The translations under genes and the position numbers were made by a program. The notes beneath the pieces are model-generated. The model saw only the letters and a program-made list of their open reading frames with translations. It ran no database searches and had not been told where the DNA came from. Shown one piece after another: positions 27,895-35,420 of a DNA stretch of 64,000 nt. The stretch comes from Novosphingobium aerophilum (lineage in GTDB: Bacteria; Pseudomonadota; Alphaproteobacteria; Sphingomonadales; Sphingomonadaceae). Numbering within the stretch: position 1 is the stretch's first letter; every line of letters begins with the position of its first letter. The DNA lies in assembly GCF_014230305.1 (NCBI RefSeq), contig NZ_JACLAU010000010.1:41324-105323 (forward strand), written 5' to 3'.

Positions 27895-29095
27895 GCCGGC
27901 GCCGGACGAGCTGTCGCTTCGCGCCCTGCTGCTCTACGCCCTGGCCTGGAGCGGAGGGGCTATCGCCTATGTTCCGTTCCTCACCATCCTGCTGCCGTTG
28001 CAGGTTACAGTCCTGGCGGGAGACAGGATCGCGGTATCGTGGTTGGCCTACATCCTGTTTGCCGGGGCCGTGGCGGCTAGCTTGGGGAACATCCTGTTCG
28101 GCTATCTGAGCGATCGTTCCGGGCATCGCCTGGGCTGGGTCACTCTCGGGCTGGGGATATCGGGTGCCCTGCTGCTCCTTATGGCCCATGCCACCAGCTT
28201 CGTGACCATCATCGTTCTGGTGATCACCTGGCAGCTTGGCCTCAACATGATGCTCGCGCCCCTGGCGGCGTGGGCGGGCGAGCAGGTGCCCGACCGGCAG
28301 AAGGGCCTGCTCGGCGGGCTGCTGGCCTTCGCCCCAGGAATGGGAGGATTGGCAGGCGCCGTGGTGACCTTGCCCGGCTTGGCGGCGGCCGGTGAGCGGC
28401 TCGTTCTGGTGATGGTCATGGTCACGGCCTGTGTGGTTCCGTTGCTGCTGTTCGGCCCATCACGGCGACCCCCGGCGACCGGCTCCGTTCCCCCTGACGA
28501 AGGCGACGGCCCAGGGAACCAGCCGGGACGGGCCGCCCGGGCGCGGCTGGCGCGGCGGATGTGGCTGGCCCGGCTGGCCGTGCAGATCGCCGAGGCCGCG
28601 CTGTTCTCGTTCCTCTACCTATGGCTGCGGCGGATCGATCCGACCATGGACGAATTCCGCACGGCCCGGGTGCTCAGCTTGGTCCTGTTGGCCGCAGCGC
28701 CAATCGCGCTGCTGGCCGGGCACTGGGGCGATCGGCGTAACCGGCCCATCGCCCCGCTCGTCGTCTGCGCCCTGGTCGCCTCGGTCGCTCTGCTGGCGAT
28801 GGCCGCCGCGCGGAGCCTGACCACTGCCTATGCTGCCTATGCCTTGTTTGGTTGTGCGACCTCCACGTTCCTGGCTCTTCACTCGGCACAGACCCTGCGG
28901 GTGCTGCCCCGCTCGGACCGTATCGGCCGTGATCTTGGGCTGTTCAACCTGACCAACACGGTCCCGTCGCTGGTCATGCCGTGGCTCACCCTGGCGCTGG
29001 TGCCCTACTTCGGGTTCCCCGGTCTGTTCGCACTGCTGGCGATGCTCTCGCTCTGCGCGGTGGGATTGCTAAGTTCGCTTCGGCTTCATCCCTGA
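27887..29095 (+). CDS. MFS transporter, probably sugar uptake
   Basis: A 402-aa membrane protein with about 12 hydrophobic helices, starting at a GTG that overlaps lacI. The MFS motif A is clear between helices 2 and 3 (NILFGYLSDRSGHRLGW), and a related motif recurs in the second half (LAGHWGDRRNRP). A cytoplasmic loop of about 45 charged or polar residues around position 200 separates the halves. Location between a LacI regulator and a GH3 beta-glucosidase suggests import of glucose or short glucans across the inner membrane; this is inferred from context. Confidence 0.88.
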   Translation: MVEPAPDELSLRALLLYALAWSGGAIAYVPFLTILLPLQVTVLAGDRIAVSWLAYILFAGAVAASLGNILFGYLSDRSGHRLGWVTLGLGISGALLLLMAHATSFVTIIVLVITWQLGLNMMLAPLAAWAGEQVPDRQKGLLGGLLAFAPGMGGLAGAVVTLPGLAAAGERLVLVMVMVTACVVPLLLFGPSRRPPATGSVPPDEGDGPGNQPGRAARARLARRMWLARLAVQIAEAALFSFLYLWLRRIDPTMDEFRTARVLSLVLLAAAPIALLAGHWGDRRNRPIAPLVVCALVASVALLAMAAARSLTTAYAAYALFGCATSTFLALHSAQTLRVLPRSDRIGRDLGLFNLTNTVPSLVMPWLTLALVPYFGFPGLFALLAMLSLCAVGLLSSLRLHP

Positions 29096-29139
29096 GCGCC
29101 ACGCTTGATTTCGCGCCGCGCCCGTGTCACTGAACGAAT

Positions 29140-29151
29140 GAGAACGTTCAC
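29140..29151 (+). promoter_or_regulatory. LacI-type operator before the GH3 gene
   Basis: GAGAACGTTCAC, sharing the GAACGTTC core with the two operators at 17925 and 17942, 22 bp before the GH3 start codon. A half-site TGAACG precedes it at 29131. Inferred target of the LacI protein encoded at 26830, which suggests that the GH3 gene has its own regulated promoter. Confidence 0.65.
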
Positions 29152-29173
29152 AAACGAATGGGTGAGAGTGGTG

Positions 29174-31591
29174 ATGAAGTTCAGGCCCTGTTTGCTTGTG
29201 GCTCCGGCCCTGCTGGCTGCACCCGCTCTGGCCGCCGGAGCAGCGGTATCGGACTCGGCCGCGGTCCATCCTGCGGCATGGCCGGCCGCGCGCAGCCCCG
29301 AGGCCCTCACCGATCCTTCGACCGAGGCGCGGATCGCCGACATCATGGCCCGCATGACGCTGGAGCAGAAGGTCGGCCAGATGATCCAGGCCGATATCAG
29401 CACGATCACTCCGGCCGATCTGGCGCAGTTTCCGCTCGGTTCGATCCTGGCGGGAGGGAATTCCGGACCCTATGGCGACGAGCGCGCCGATGGTGCGACC
29501 TGGGCCCGCCTGGTCGCCGAGTTCCGTGCGGCTTCGCGCCAGAGCGGTCAGGGCATTCCGATCCTGTTCGGGGTCGATGCGGTCCATGGACATTCGAACC
29601 TGCCGGGCGCGACGATCTTCCCGCACAACATCGGGCTGGGGGCGGCGAACGACCCGGACTTGATCGAGCGGATCGGCGCGGCAACCGCGGATGAGGTCGC
29701 CGCCAGCGGAATCGAATGGACCTTCGCCCCCACCCTGGCTGTGCCGCAGGACCTGCGCTGGGGCCGCAGCTATGAGGGCTATGCGGCCGACCCGGCGCTC
29801 GTCGCGCGCTATGCCAGGGCGATGACTCTCGGGCTTCAGGGGCATTTGACTCCGGGGCAGCCAATCCCGGCCAACCGGGTGGCGGCGACGGCCAAGCACT
29901 GGCTGGCCGATGGTGGCACCGCGGGCGGAGTGGACCAGGGCAATGCGGCCATGCCGGAGCGGCGGCTGATCGCGATCCATGCTCAGGGCTATCCTCCGGC
30001 GATCGAGGCCGGGACCCTGACGGTGATGGCCAGCTTCTCGAGCTGGCAGGGGGTCAAGAACCACGGCAACCGCGCGCTGCTCACCGATGTGCTGAAGGGC
30101 CGGACGGGGTTTGCGGGCCTGGTCGTGGGCGATTGGAACGGGCATGGCCAATTGCCCGGCTGCACCATCACCGACTGCCCTGCCACCTTCAACGCCGGGC
30201 TCGACCTGGCAATGGCTCCCGACAGCTGGAAGGGGCTGTTCGCATCGACGCTGAGCGCGGCGCGCAATGGCACCATTCCGCAGGCGCGGATCGACGATGC
30301 CGTGCGGCGCATTCTCCGGGTCAAGGCCAAGCTGGGCCTGCTCGGGCCCGATCCCGTCGAACGCGGCAACCCGCAACGGATCGGCACGCCCGAACACCTT
30401 GCCCTGGCGCGCGAAGCCGTGGCCAAGTCATTGGTGCTGCTGAAGAACGAAGGTGGAGTCCTGCCCTTGCGGCCCGGGGCCAGGGTGCTGGTCGCCGGAC
30501 CCGCTGCCGATAACATGGCGATGCAGGCGGGGGGATGGACGATCACCTGGCAGGGCACTGATACCACGGCTGCGGACTTCCCCCAGGGCCAGACGATTGG
30601 TCGCGCGATTGCCGAGGCGGTGCGCCAGTCCGGTGGCGAGGCGGTGATCGCTCGGGATGGCGCCTGGACCCAGCGCCCCGACGTGGCGGTGGTGGTCTAT
30701 GGTGAGCACCCCTATGCCGAGTTCCAGGGCGATGTGGCCGACCTGGCCTTCCGCGACCTGGACGGGACCCAGGCGCTCCTCGCCCGGCTCAAGGCGCAGA
30801 GCATCAAGGTGGTTTCGGTGTTCCTCTCCGGCCGGCCCCTGTTCACCGGGCCCCAGATGAATGCCTCCGATGCCTTCGTGGCGGCCTGGCTGCCGGGCAG
30901 CCAGGGAGCGGGCGTGGCCGATCTTCTGGTAGCCGGCAAGGACGGCAGGCCCCGGGCGGATTTCAACGGTCGCCTGCCGTTTCCCTGGCCGCGCGACGCT
31001 CGCTCGCCCGTTGCCCGGCCGCTGTTTCCGGCCGGATACGGATTGACCTATGCTCGCTCGGCGAAGGTCGGACCTGTCAATGAAGACCCCGGCATAGATC
31101 TGGTCGCCGCTGCCAATGCCGACACCTATCTGGTGCGGGGCGCGGTACCGTCGCCCTGGCGGCTGAACGCAGAAGCCACCGTAGCGACGCGTACGGTCGA
31201 TCTGACCGCGCAGGAGGACGCCCGTCAGTTCATCTGGTCCGGCACGGGCACGGTGGCGATCGATGGGCCGGCAGTCAATCTGACCCGCGAACTGGACGAA
31301 GGCTTTGTGCTGCGGCTGCGCTGGAAGATCGATGCTGCTCCGTCGGGCGCGTTCAACGTGGGGCTTGGTGGTGGACGGATCGACATCGGACCGCAATTGC
31401 GGTCCGCGCCGGGCGACAAGGTGATTGACACGCTCATCCCGCTGTATTGCTTCAAACAAGCAGGGGCCGATCTCACTGCGGTCAGTAATCCCCTTCGCAT
31501 GTCCTCCGACAAGGGAGCCTCGATCCGACTGCGTGACGCCCGGATCGAAGGGACAGGCCACAACATCAGTTGCCCAGAATTGGTTCGTTGA
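29174..31591 (+). CDS. GH3 beta-glucosidase / exo-beta-glucanase, periplasmic
   Basis: An 805-aa GH3 enzyme that removes terminal glucose from beta-glucan oligosaccharides. Starting at the ATG at 29174, after GGTGAGAG, gives a good signal peptide (CLLVAPALLAAPALAAG); in-frame upstream starts would include the operator. The (beta/alpha)8 domain shows LEQKVGQM, GVDAVHGHSN, and the nucleophile D320 in VVGDWNGHG. The alpha/beta sandwich domain (LVLLKNEGGVLPL) follows. The last 150 residues form an extra beta-rich domain resembling the ExoP carbohydrate-binding region of marine exo-1,3/1,4-beta-glucanases. Closes the glucan locus. Confidence 0.93.
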   Translation: MKFRPCLLVAPALLAAPALAAGAAVSDSAAVHPAAWPAARSPEALTDPSTEARIADIMARMTLEQKVGQMIQADISTITPADLAQFPLGSILAGGNSGPYGDERADGATWARLVAEFRAASRQSGQGIPILFGVDAVHGHSNLPGATIFPHNIGLGAANDPDLIERIGAATADEVAASGIEWTFAPTLAVPQDLRWGRSYEGYAADPALVARYARAMTLGLQGHLTPGQPIPANRVAATAKHWLADGGTAGGVDQGNAAMPERRLIAIHAQGYPPAIEAGTLTVMASFSSWQGVKNHGNRALLTDVLKGRTGFAGLVVGDWNGHGQLPGCTITDCPATFNAGLDLAMAPDSWKGLFASTLSAARNGTIPQARIDDAVRRILRVKAKLGLLGPDPVERGNPQRIGTPEHLALAREAVAKSLVLLKNEGGVLPLRPGARVLVAGPAADNMAMQAGGWTITWQGTDTTAADFPQGQTIGRAIAEAVRQSGGEAVIARDGAWTQRPDVAVVVYGEHPYAEFQGDVADLAFRDLDGTQALLARLKAQSIKVVSVFLSGRPLFTGPQMNASDAFVAAWLPGSQGAGVADLLVAGKDGRPRADFNGRLPFPWPRDARSPVARPLFPAGYGLTYARSAKVGPVNEDPGIDLVAAANADTYLVRGAVPSPWRLNAEATVATRTVDLTAQEDARQFIWSGTGTVAIDGPAVNLTRELDEGFVLRLRWKIDAAPSGAFNVGLGGGRIDIGPQLRSAPGDKVIDTLIPLYCFKQAGADLTAVSNPLRMSSDKGASIRLRDARIEGTGHNISCPELVR

Positions 31592-31659
31592 CGCGGTTCG
31601 GTTTTCAGGCCTGGATGACCTCGATCTGTGATCGAGCGCTGGACCCTCCGTGGAGTTTG

Positions 31660-31775
31660 CTGAGGTTATCCGCGACCTGCGCCGGCAGCATGAACACGAC
31701 GTGGAAGCAACCGACCGGCGGCAGATCGGCCTCGCGCGCCGCCAGCCGCGCGGCCCTTGCGTGCCAGGTGACTGC
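31660..31775 (-). pseudogene. IS91-family transposase remnant
   Basis: The minus-strand frame reads RAARLAAREADLPPVGCFHV followed by VFMLPAQVAD, which matches the segment after the zinc finger in IS91/IS801-type transposases (typically LAAREADLLPVxYFHVVFTLP). Upstream the cysteine-rich HCPKCQG region is lost by frameshift, and downstream similarity stops at once, so only about 35 codons survive. No ends of the element can be recognised. It is a relic, not an active element. Confidence 0.6.
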
Positions 31776-31856
31776 GAAGTTCTCAGGCCTGACGGTTCGC
31801 GCTGGACGATTTTTGGCACGGACATCACGAGGCAAAGATACCTGCGCCGGGAGGCT

Positions 31857-32072
31857 GGGCGTCAATTACCGCTTGGTCTCGCAAGCGTGAAATCCAAGGC
31901 CGAAGCCATCGCGCGGGTGGAACGCAGGGCTCGCGTCAAACTCACCATAGACGACAACCTCCATTACCAGGCCCCGATCGACCCCAATGGTGAAGACTTG
32001 ACCTATATCCATATGGTGTTCGGACGGGATGGTCTGCTGCATGAGATCGGGGTCTCCCTGGGCGAGACCTGA
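31857..32072 (+). pseudogene. 3' fragment of an unknown protein gene
   Basis: The frame ending at the TGA at 32070-32072 has protein-like character: KSKAEAIARVERRARVKLTI is followed by DDNLHYQAPIDPNGEDLTYI and ends GLLHEIGVSLGET. It has no ribosome site or plausible start, and 5' of about 31850 the frame becomes the antisense of the transposase relic. I do not recognise a family. Likely the tail of a gene broken when the neighbouring mobile element inserted or decayed. Confidence 0.35.
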
Positions 32073-32256
32073 TAGCGCACATGCCATCCCTCAAGCCCCA
32101 TGCGTCCGACGCGGACCTGCAGCCTGACATTGCCAGCGGATAGGGTGACAAGCTCACGGGCAAGAATGTCTAGTCGTCGCCTGAAGTGCCGTGGATCGAA
32201 TGACGCGCAAGCGCCATGGCAAAGCCGCGGCATCGCGACATCACGCTCCGCTGGCG

Positions 32257-32739
32257 CTATGGGCTGACCATCCCCACCGGCAGCGCGGTCTTGTACACGA
32301 TCGGGCGCAGTGCGAGGCTGGTGGTGACCTGGCTGACTCCCTCGATCCGGGTCAGCTTGCCGCGCAGGAAGTCCTCGAAGGCCGACAGCGAGGGGACGAC
32401 CACGCGCAACTGGTAATCCGCGTCGCCGGTCATGATGTAGCACTCCATCACCTCGGGAAAGCCGGCCACGGCCGCCTCGAAGGTGGCAAGCTGGCGGTCG
32501 GCCTGCTGATCGAGCCGGACGCGGACGAAGGCCGTCACCGCCATGCCGACCCGCTCCGGATCGACCAGCGCGACATAGCCCGAAATGACCCCGCGCTCCT
32601 CGAGCAGGCGCAAACGGCGCAGGCATGGGCTGGGCGAAAGGCCAACCCGCTCCGACAGGTCCTGGTTGGAGATCCGCCCCTCGCGCTGGACCTCGGCGAG
32701 AATCCGGCGATCGATCGCATCCAGCGCCACATCCGGCAT
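32257..32739 (-). CDS. Lrp/AsnC-family transcriptional regulator
   Basis: A 160-aa regulator. The N-terminal HTH reads LDAIDRRILAEVQREGRISN followed by SERVGLSPSPCLRRLRLLEE, the Lrp signature. The C-terminal RAM/effector domain includes MECYIMTGDADYQLRVVV, typical of amino-acid-responsive members. It is transcribed away from the E1-like gene at 32866 with 126 bp between, a relatively AT-rich stretch suitable for shared control. In Pseudomonas putida the Lrp-type MdeR lies next to mdeAB; the arrangement here is similar but without mdeA. Confidence 0.93.
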   Translation of the reverse strand: MPDVALDAIDRRILAEVQREGRISNQDLSERVGLSPSPCLRRLRLLEERGVISGYVALVDPERVGMAVTAFVRVRLDQQADRQLATFEAAVAGFPEVMECYIMTGDADYQLRVVVPSLSAFEDFLRGKLTRIEGVSQVTTSLALRPIVYKTALPVGMVSP

Positions 32740-32865
32740 GATCTGCCAACCTTTTCGATTATGGAGAATGATTCTGCCAACAGGTTACGGTGGAGTGGCA
32801 ACCTTCGCAAGGACCTGCCGAGGCCCGAGTGCTAGCCTCAGGGGAACAAGCGAGGAGCGCCCGAG

Positions 32866-35214
32866 ATGACCGTGATCGCCCAGACCCGCCCAGCCGAGAC
32901 CGCCCGTCTGCTCGACCAGCTCGAGGTGCGGCTGCGCTGGCTGTCGGCCTGGACGATTCACAATGCCAACCTGCTGCGGCCCAAGCGCGACGGCATGAAG
33001 GTGGGCGGGCACCAGGCCAGTTGCGCCTCGATGACCGCGATCATGGCTGCGCTCTATTTCCATGCGCTGCGCCCGCAGGACAAGGTCGCGGTCAAGCCGC
33101 ATGCCGGGCCGGTGCTCCACGCGATCCACTACCTGCTGGGGCAGCAGTCGCTCGAGCGGTTGCAGCGGTTTCGCGGGCTGGGCGGCGCGCAGTCCTATCC
33201 CAGCCGGACCAAGGATGCGATCCCGGTCGATTTCTCGACCGGTTCGGTCGGACTCGGCGTGGCGATGACCGCCTTCGCCAGCCTGGTCCAGGACTACCTC
33301 GTGGCTCATGGCGAGGTGCGCGAGGAGGACGCCGGGCGCATGATCGCGCTGCTCGGTGATGCCGAGCTTGACGAGGGCAACATCTACGAATGCCTGATCG
33401 AGGGGGTGAAGCACGATCTGCGCAATTGCTGGTGGATCGTCGACTACAACCGCCAGTCGCTCGACAGCACGACAGCGGACCGTATGTTCCGCCGCTTCGA
33501 CGACATCTTCGAGACCTGCGGCTGGCGGGTGATCACGCTGAAGCACGGCAAGCGCCAGCGCGAGACCTTCGCCCGCCCGGGCGGCGCGGCGATCGCCGAA
33601 TGGATCGAGAACTGCCCGAACGCCGACTATGCCGTCCTGACCTATCTGGGCGGCGCGGCCTGGCGCGAGCGCCTGCTGCGTGACATCGGGGACCGGCCCC
33701 AGGTCAGCGCGCTGATCGCCGACCATTCGGACGAGCAGCTCGCCGCGCTGATGACCAATCTGGGCGGCCATTGCACCGAAACGCTGATCGAGGCCTTCGA
33801 CAGCGCGCAGGACGAGCGGCCGACCCTGTTCATTGCCTATACGATCAAGGGCTATGGCCTGCCGTTGGCGGGCCACAAGGACAACCATTCGGGGATGATG
33901 AACGCGGCCCAGATCGAGGGGCTGCGCGAGGCGCTGGGGATCGCGCCGGGCGAGGAATGGGAGCCCTGGGCCGGCCTTGGCGACAATGCCCGCGCCGCGC
34001 TGGAGGATTTCGTCGCCCGTTCGGCCCTGGCGCGCAAACCGGCCGAGCCGGTCGTCCCGGCGATCCCGCTGCCGGCCATGCTGCCGGTGCCCAATGGCGC
34101 GGAGCAATCGACCCAGGCGGCCTTCGGGCGCATCCTCAACGACCTCGCCCGCTCAGGCGAGCCCTTGGCCGACCGCATTGTCACCACTGCCCCGGACGTC
34201 ACGCAGACGACCAACCTGGGCGCCTTCGTCAACCAGCGCGGCCTGTTCCGCCGGCAGGAGCTGGCCGACGTGTTCCAGCACGCCCGGATCCCGTCCGCGC
34301 AGAAGTGGATCCAGCATGCGGCCGGACAGCACATCGAGCTGGGCATTGCCGAGAACAATTTCTTCCTGCTGCTCGCGGCGCTCGGGCTCAGCGCTCCGCA
34401 CTTCGGATCGCGGCTGTTCCCGGTCGGCACGGTCTACGATCCGTTCGTCGCCCGCGGGCTCGATGCGCTCAATTACGGGTGCTACCAGGACGCCCGGTTC
34501 CTGCTGGTCGGCACCCCATCCGGCCTGACCCTCGCCGGGGAAGGCGGCGCGCACCAGTCGATCAACACGCCGCTGATCGGCATGGGCCAGCCCGGTCTGA
34601 CCCTGTTCGAACCGGCCTTTGCGGACGAACTGGCAGCGATCATGCACTGGTCGTTCGACCACCTGCAGCGCCCCGACGGCGGCTCGGTCTACCTGCGCCT
34701 GTCGACCTGCACCCTGACCCAGCCGCAGCGGAGCGACGATTCCTGGCAGGCCGACGCGCTGCAGGGCGGTTACTGGCTGCGCCGCCCCGGGCCTGGTGCC
34801 GAAGCGGCGATCGTCTTCTCGGGCGCGGTTGCGCCCGAGGCGCTGGACGCCTGGCAGCAGTTGGCCGAGGACATGCCGGGGCTGGGCCTGCTCAACGTGA
34901 CCTCGGCCGATCTGCTCCACCGGGGCTGGTCGGCTCGCCGCGCGGCGCGGTGGCGGGGCGAGCCCGCCCACCCCTGCCACGCCGATCGCCTGCTGGCGGA
35001 CCTGCCCGCCGGGGCGGCCCTCGTGACCGTGCTGGATGGTTCCCCGTCCGCGCTGTCCTGGCTGGGCGCGGTGCGCGGCATGCGCGTCAGCCCGCTCGGC
35101 ACCGATCGGTTCGGCCAGACCGGGGATATCCCGGATCTGTACCGGACCTACCGACTCGATGCGGCGGCGATCGTCGATGCCATGGCCGATCTGTTGCTCG
35201 ATTTCGGGGGCTGA
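32866..35214 (+). CDS. AceE/MdeB-like 2-oxoacid dehydrogenase E1 (transketolase superfamily)
   Basis: A 782-aa thiamine-diphosphate enzyme. Order of domains: PP domain (HQASCASMTAIMAALYFHAL), ThDP-binding GDAELDEGN (D165) to N195 in VDYNRQSLD, Pyr domain (TTAPDVTQTTNLGAFVNQRG, then HIELGIAENNFFLLLAALGL with the catalytic glutamate), and a C-terminal transketolase-like domain. It is shorter than AceE (about 885 aa), lacking part of the N-terminus. This subgroup includes P. putida MdeB, which acts on 2-oxobutyrate in methionine breakdown. The divergent Lrp regulator supports an amino-acid-derived 2-oxoacid substrate. No E2 or E3 partner is adjacent. Confidence 0.82.
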   Translation: MTVIAQTRPAETARLLDQLEVRLRWLSAWTIHNANLLRPKRDGMKVGGHQASCASMTAIMAALYFHALRPQDKVAVKPHAGPVLHAIHYLLGQQSLERLQRFRGLGGAQSYPSRTKDAIPVDFSTGSVGLGVAMTAFASLVQDYLVAHGEVREEDAGRMIALLGDAELDEGNIYECLIEGVKHDLRNCWWIVDYNRQSLDSTTADRMFRRFDDIFETCGWRVITLKHGKRQRETFARPGGAAIAEWIENCPNADYAVLTYLGGAAWRERLLRDIGDRPQVSALIADHSDEQLAALMTNLGGHCTETLIEAFDSAQDERPTLFIAYTIKGYGLPLAGHKDNHSGMMNAAQIEGLREALGIAPGEEWEPWAGLGDNARAALEDFVARSALARKPAEPVVPAIPLPAMLPVPNGAEQSTQAAFGRILNDLARSGEPLADRIVTTAPDVTQTTNLGAFVNQRGLFRRQELADVFQHARIPSAQKWIQHAAGQHIELGIAENNFFLLLAALGLSAPHFGSRLFPVGTVYDPFVARGLDALNYGCYQDARFLLVGTPSGLTLAGEGGAHQSINTPLIGMGQPGLTLFEPAFADELAAIMHWSFDHLQRPDGGSVYLRLSTCTLTQPQRSDDSWQADALQGGYWLRRPGPGAEAAIVFSGAVAPEALDAWQQLAEDMPGLGLLNVTSADLLHRGWSARRAARWRGEPAHPCHADRLLADLPAGAALVTVLDGSPSALSWLGAVRGMRVSPLGTDRFGQTGDIPDLYRTYRLDAAAIVDAMADLLLDFGG

Positions 35215-35420
35215 TCCCCGACGTTCCGGGGCGCCGCCAGCGCGACTCGGCGGCCTTCGCCCATGACAATCCGTACATAACCCTATGTTTACGGAACGGG
35301 CCCACAATCCTTTGAAGCTAAGGCGGAGGAGCCGGCGCCGGCCCTTGCGGGCGGGACGGTCGGACCGTTCGCCAGGACCAGGACGATGTTGCCCAACCGG
35401 TTGATGTGCAAGGGAATGCG

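Larger units (their letters stand above)
31592..32256. other. Decayed intergenic region with gene remnants
   Basis: 665 bp without an intact gene. It carries a fragment of an IS91-type transposase on the minus strand (31660-31775) and a protein-like 3' fragment on the plus strand (31857-32072). Codon usage is less GC3-biased than in neighbours, as expected for decaying or foreign DNA. The last 180 bp, before the Lrp gene end, hold nothing I recognise. Confidence 0.6.
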
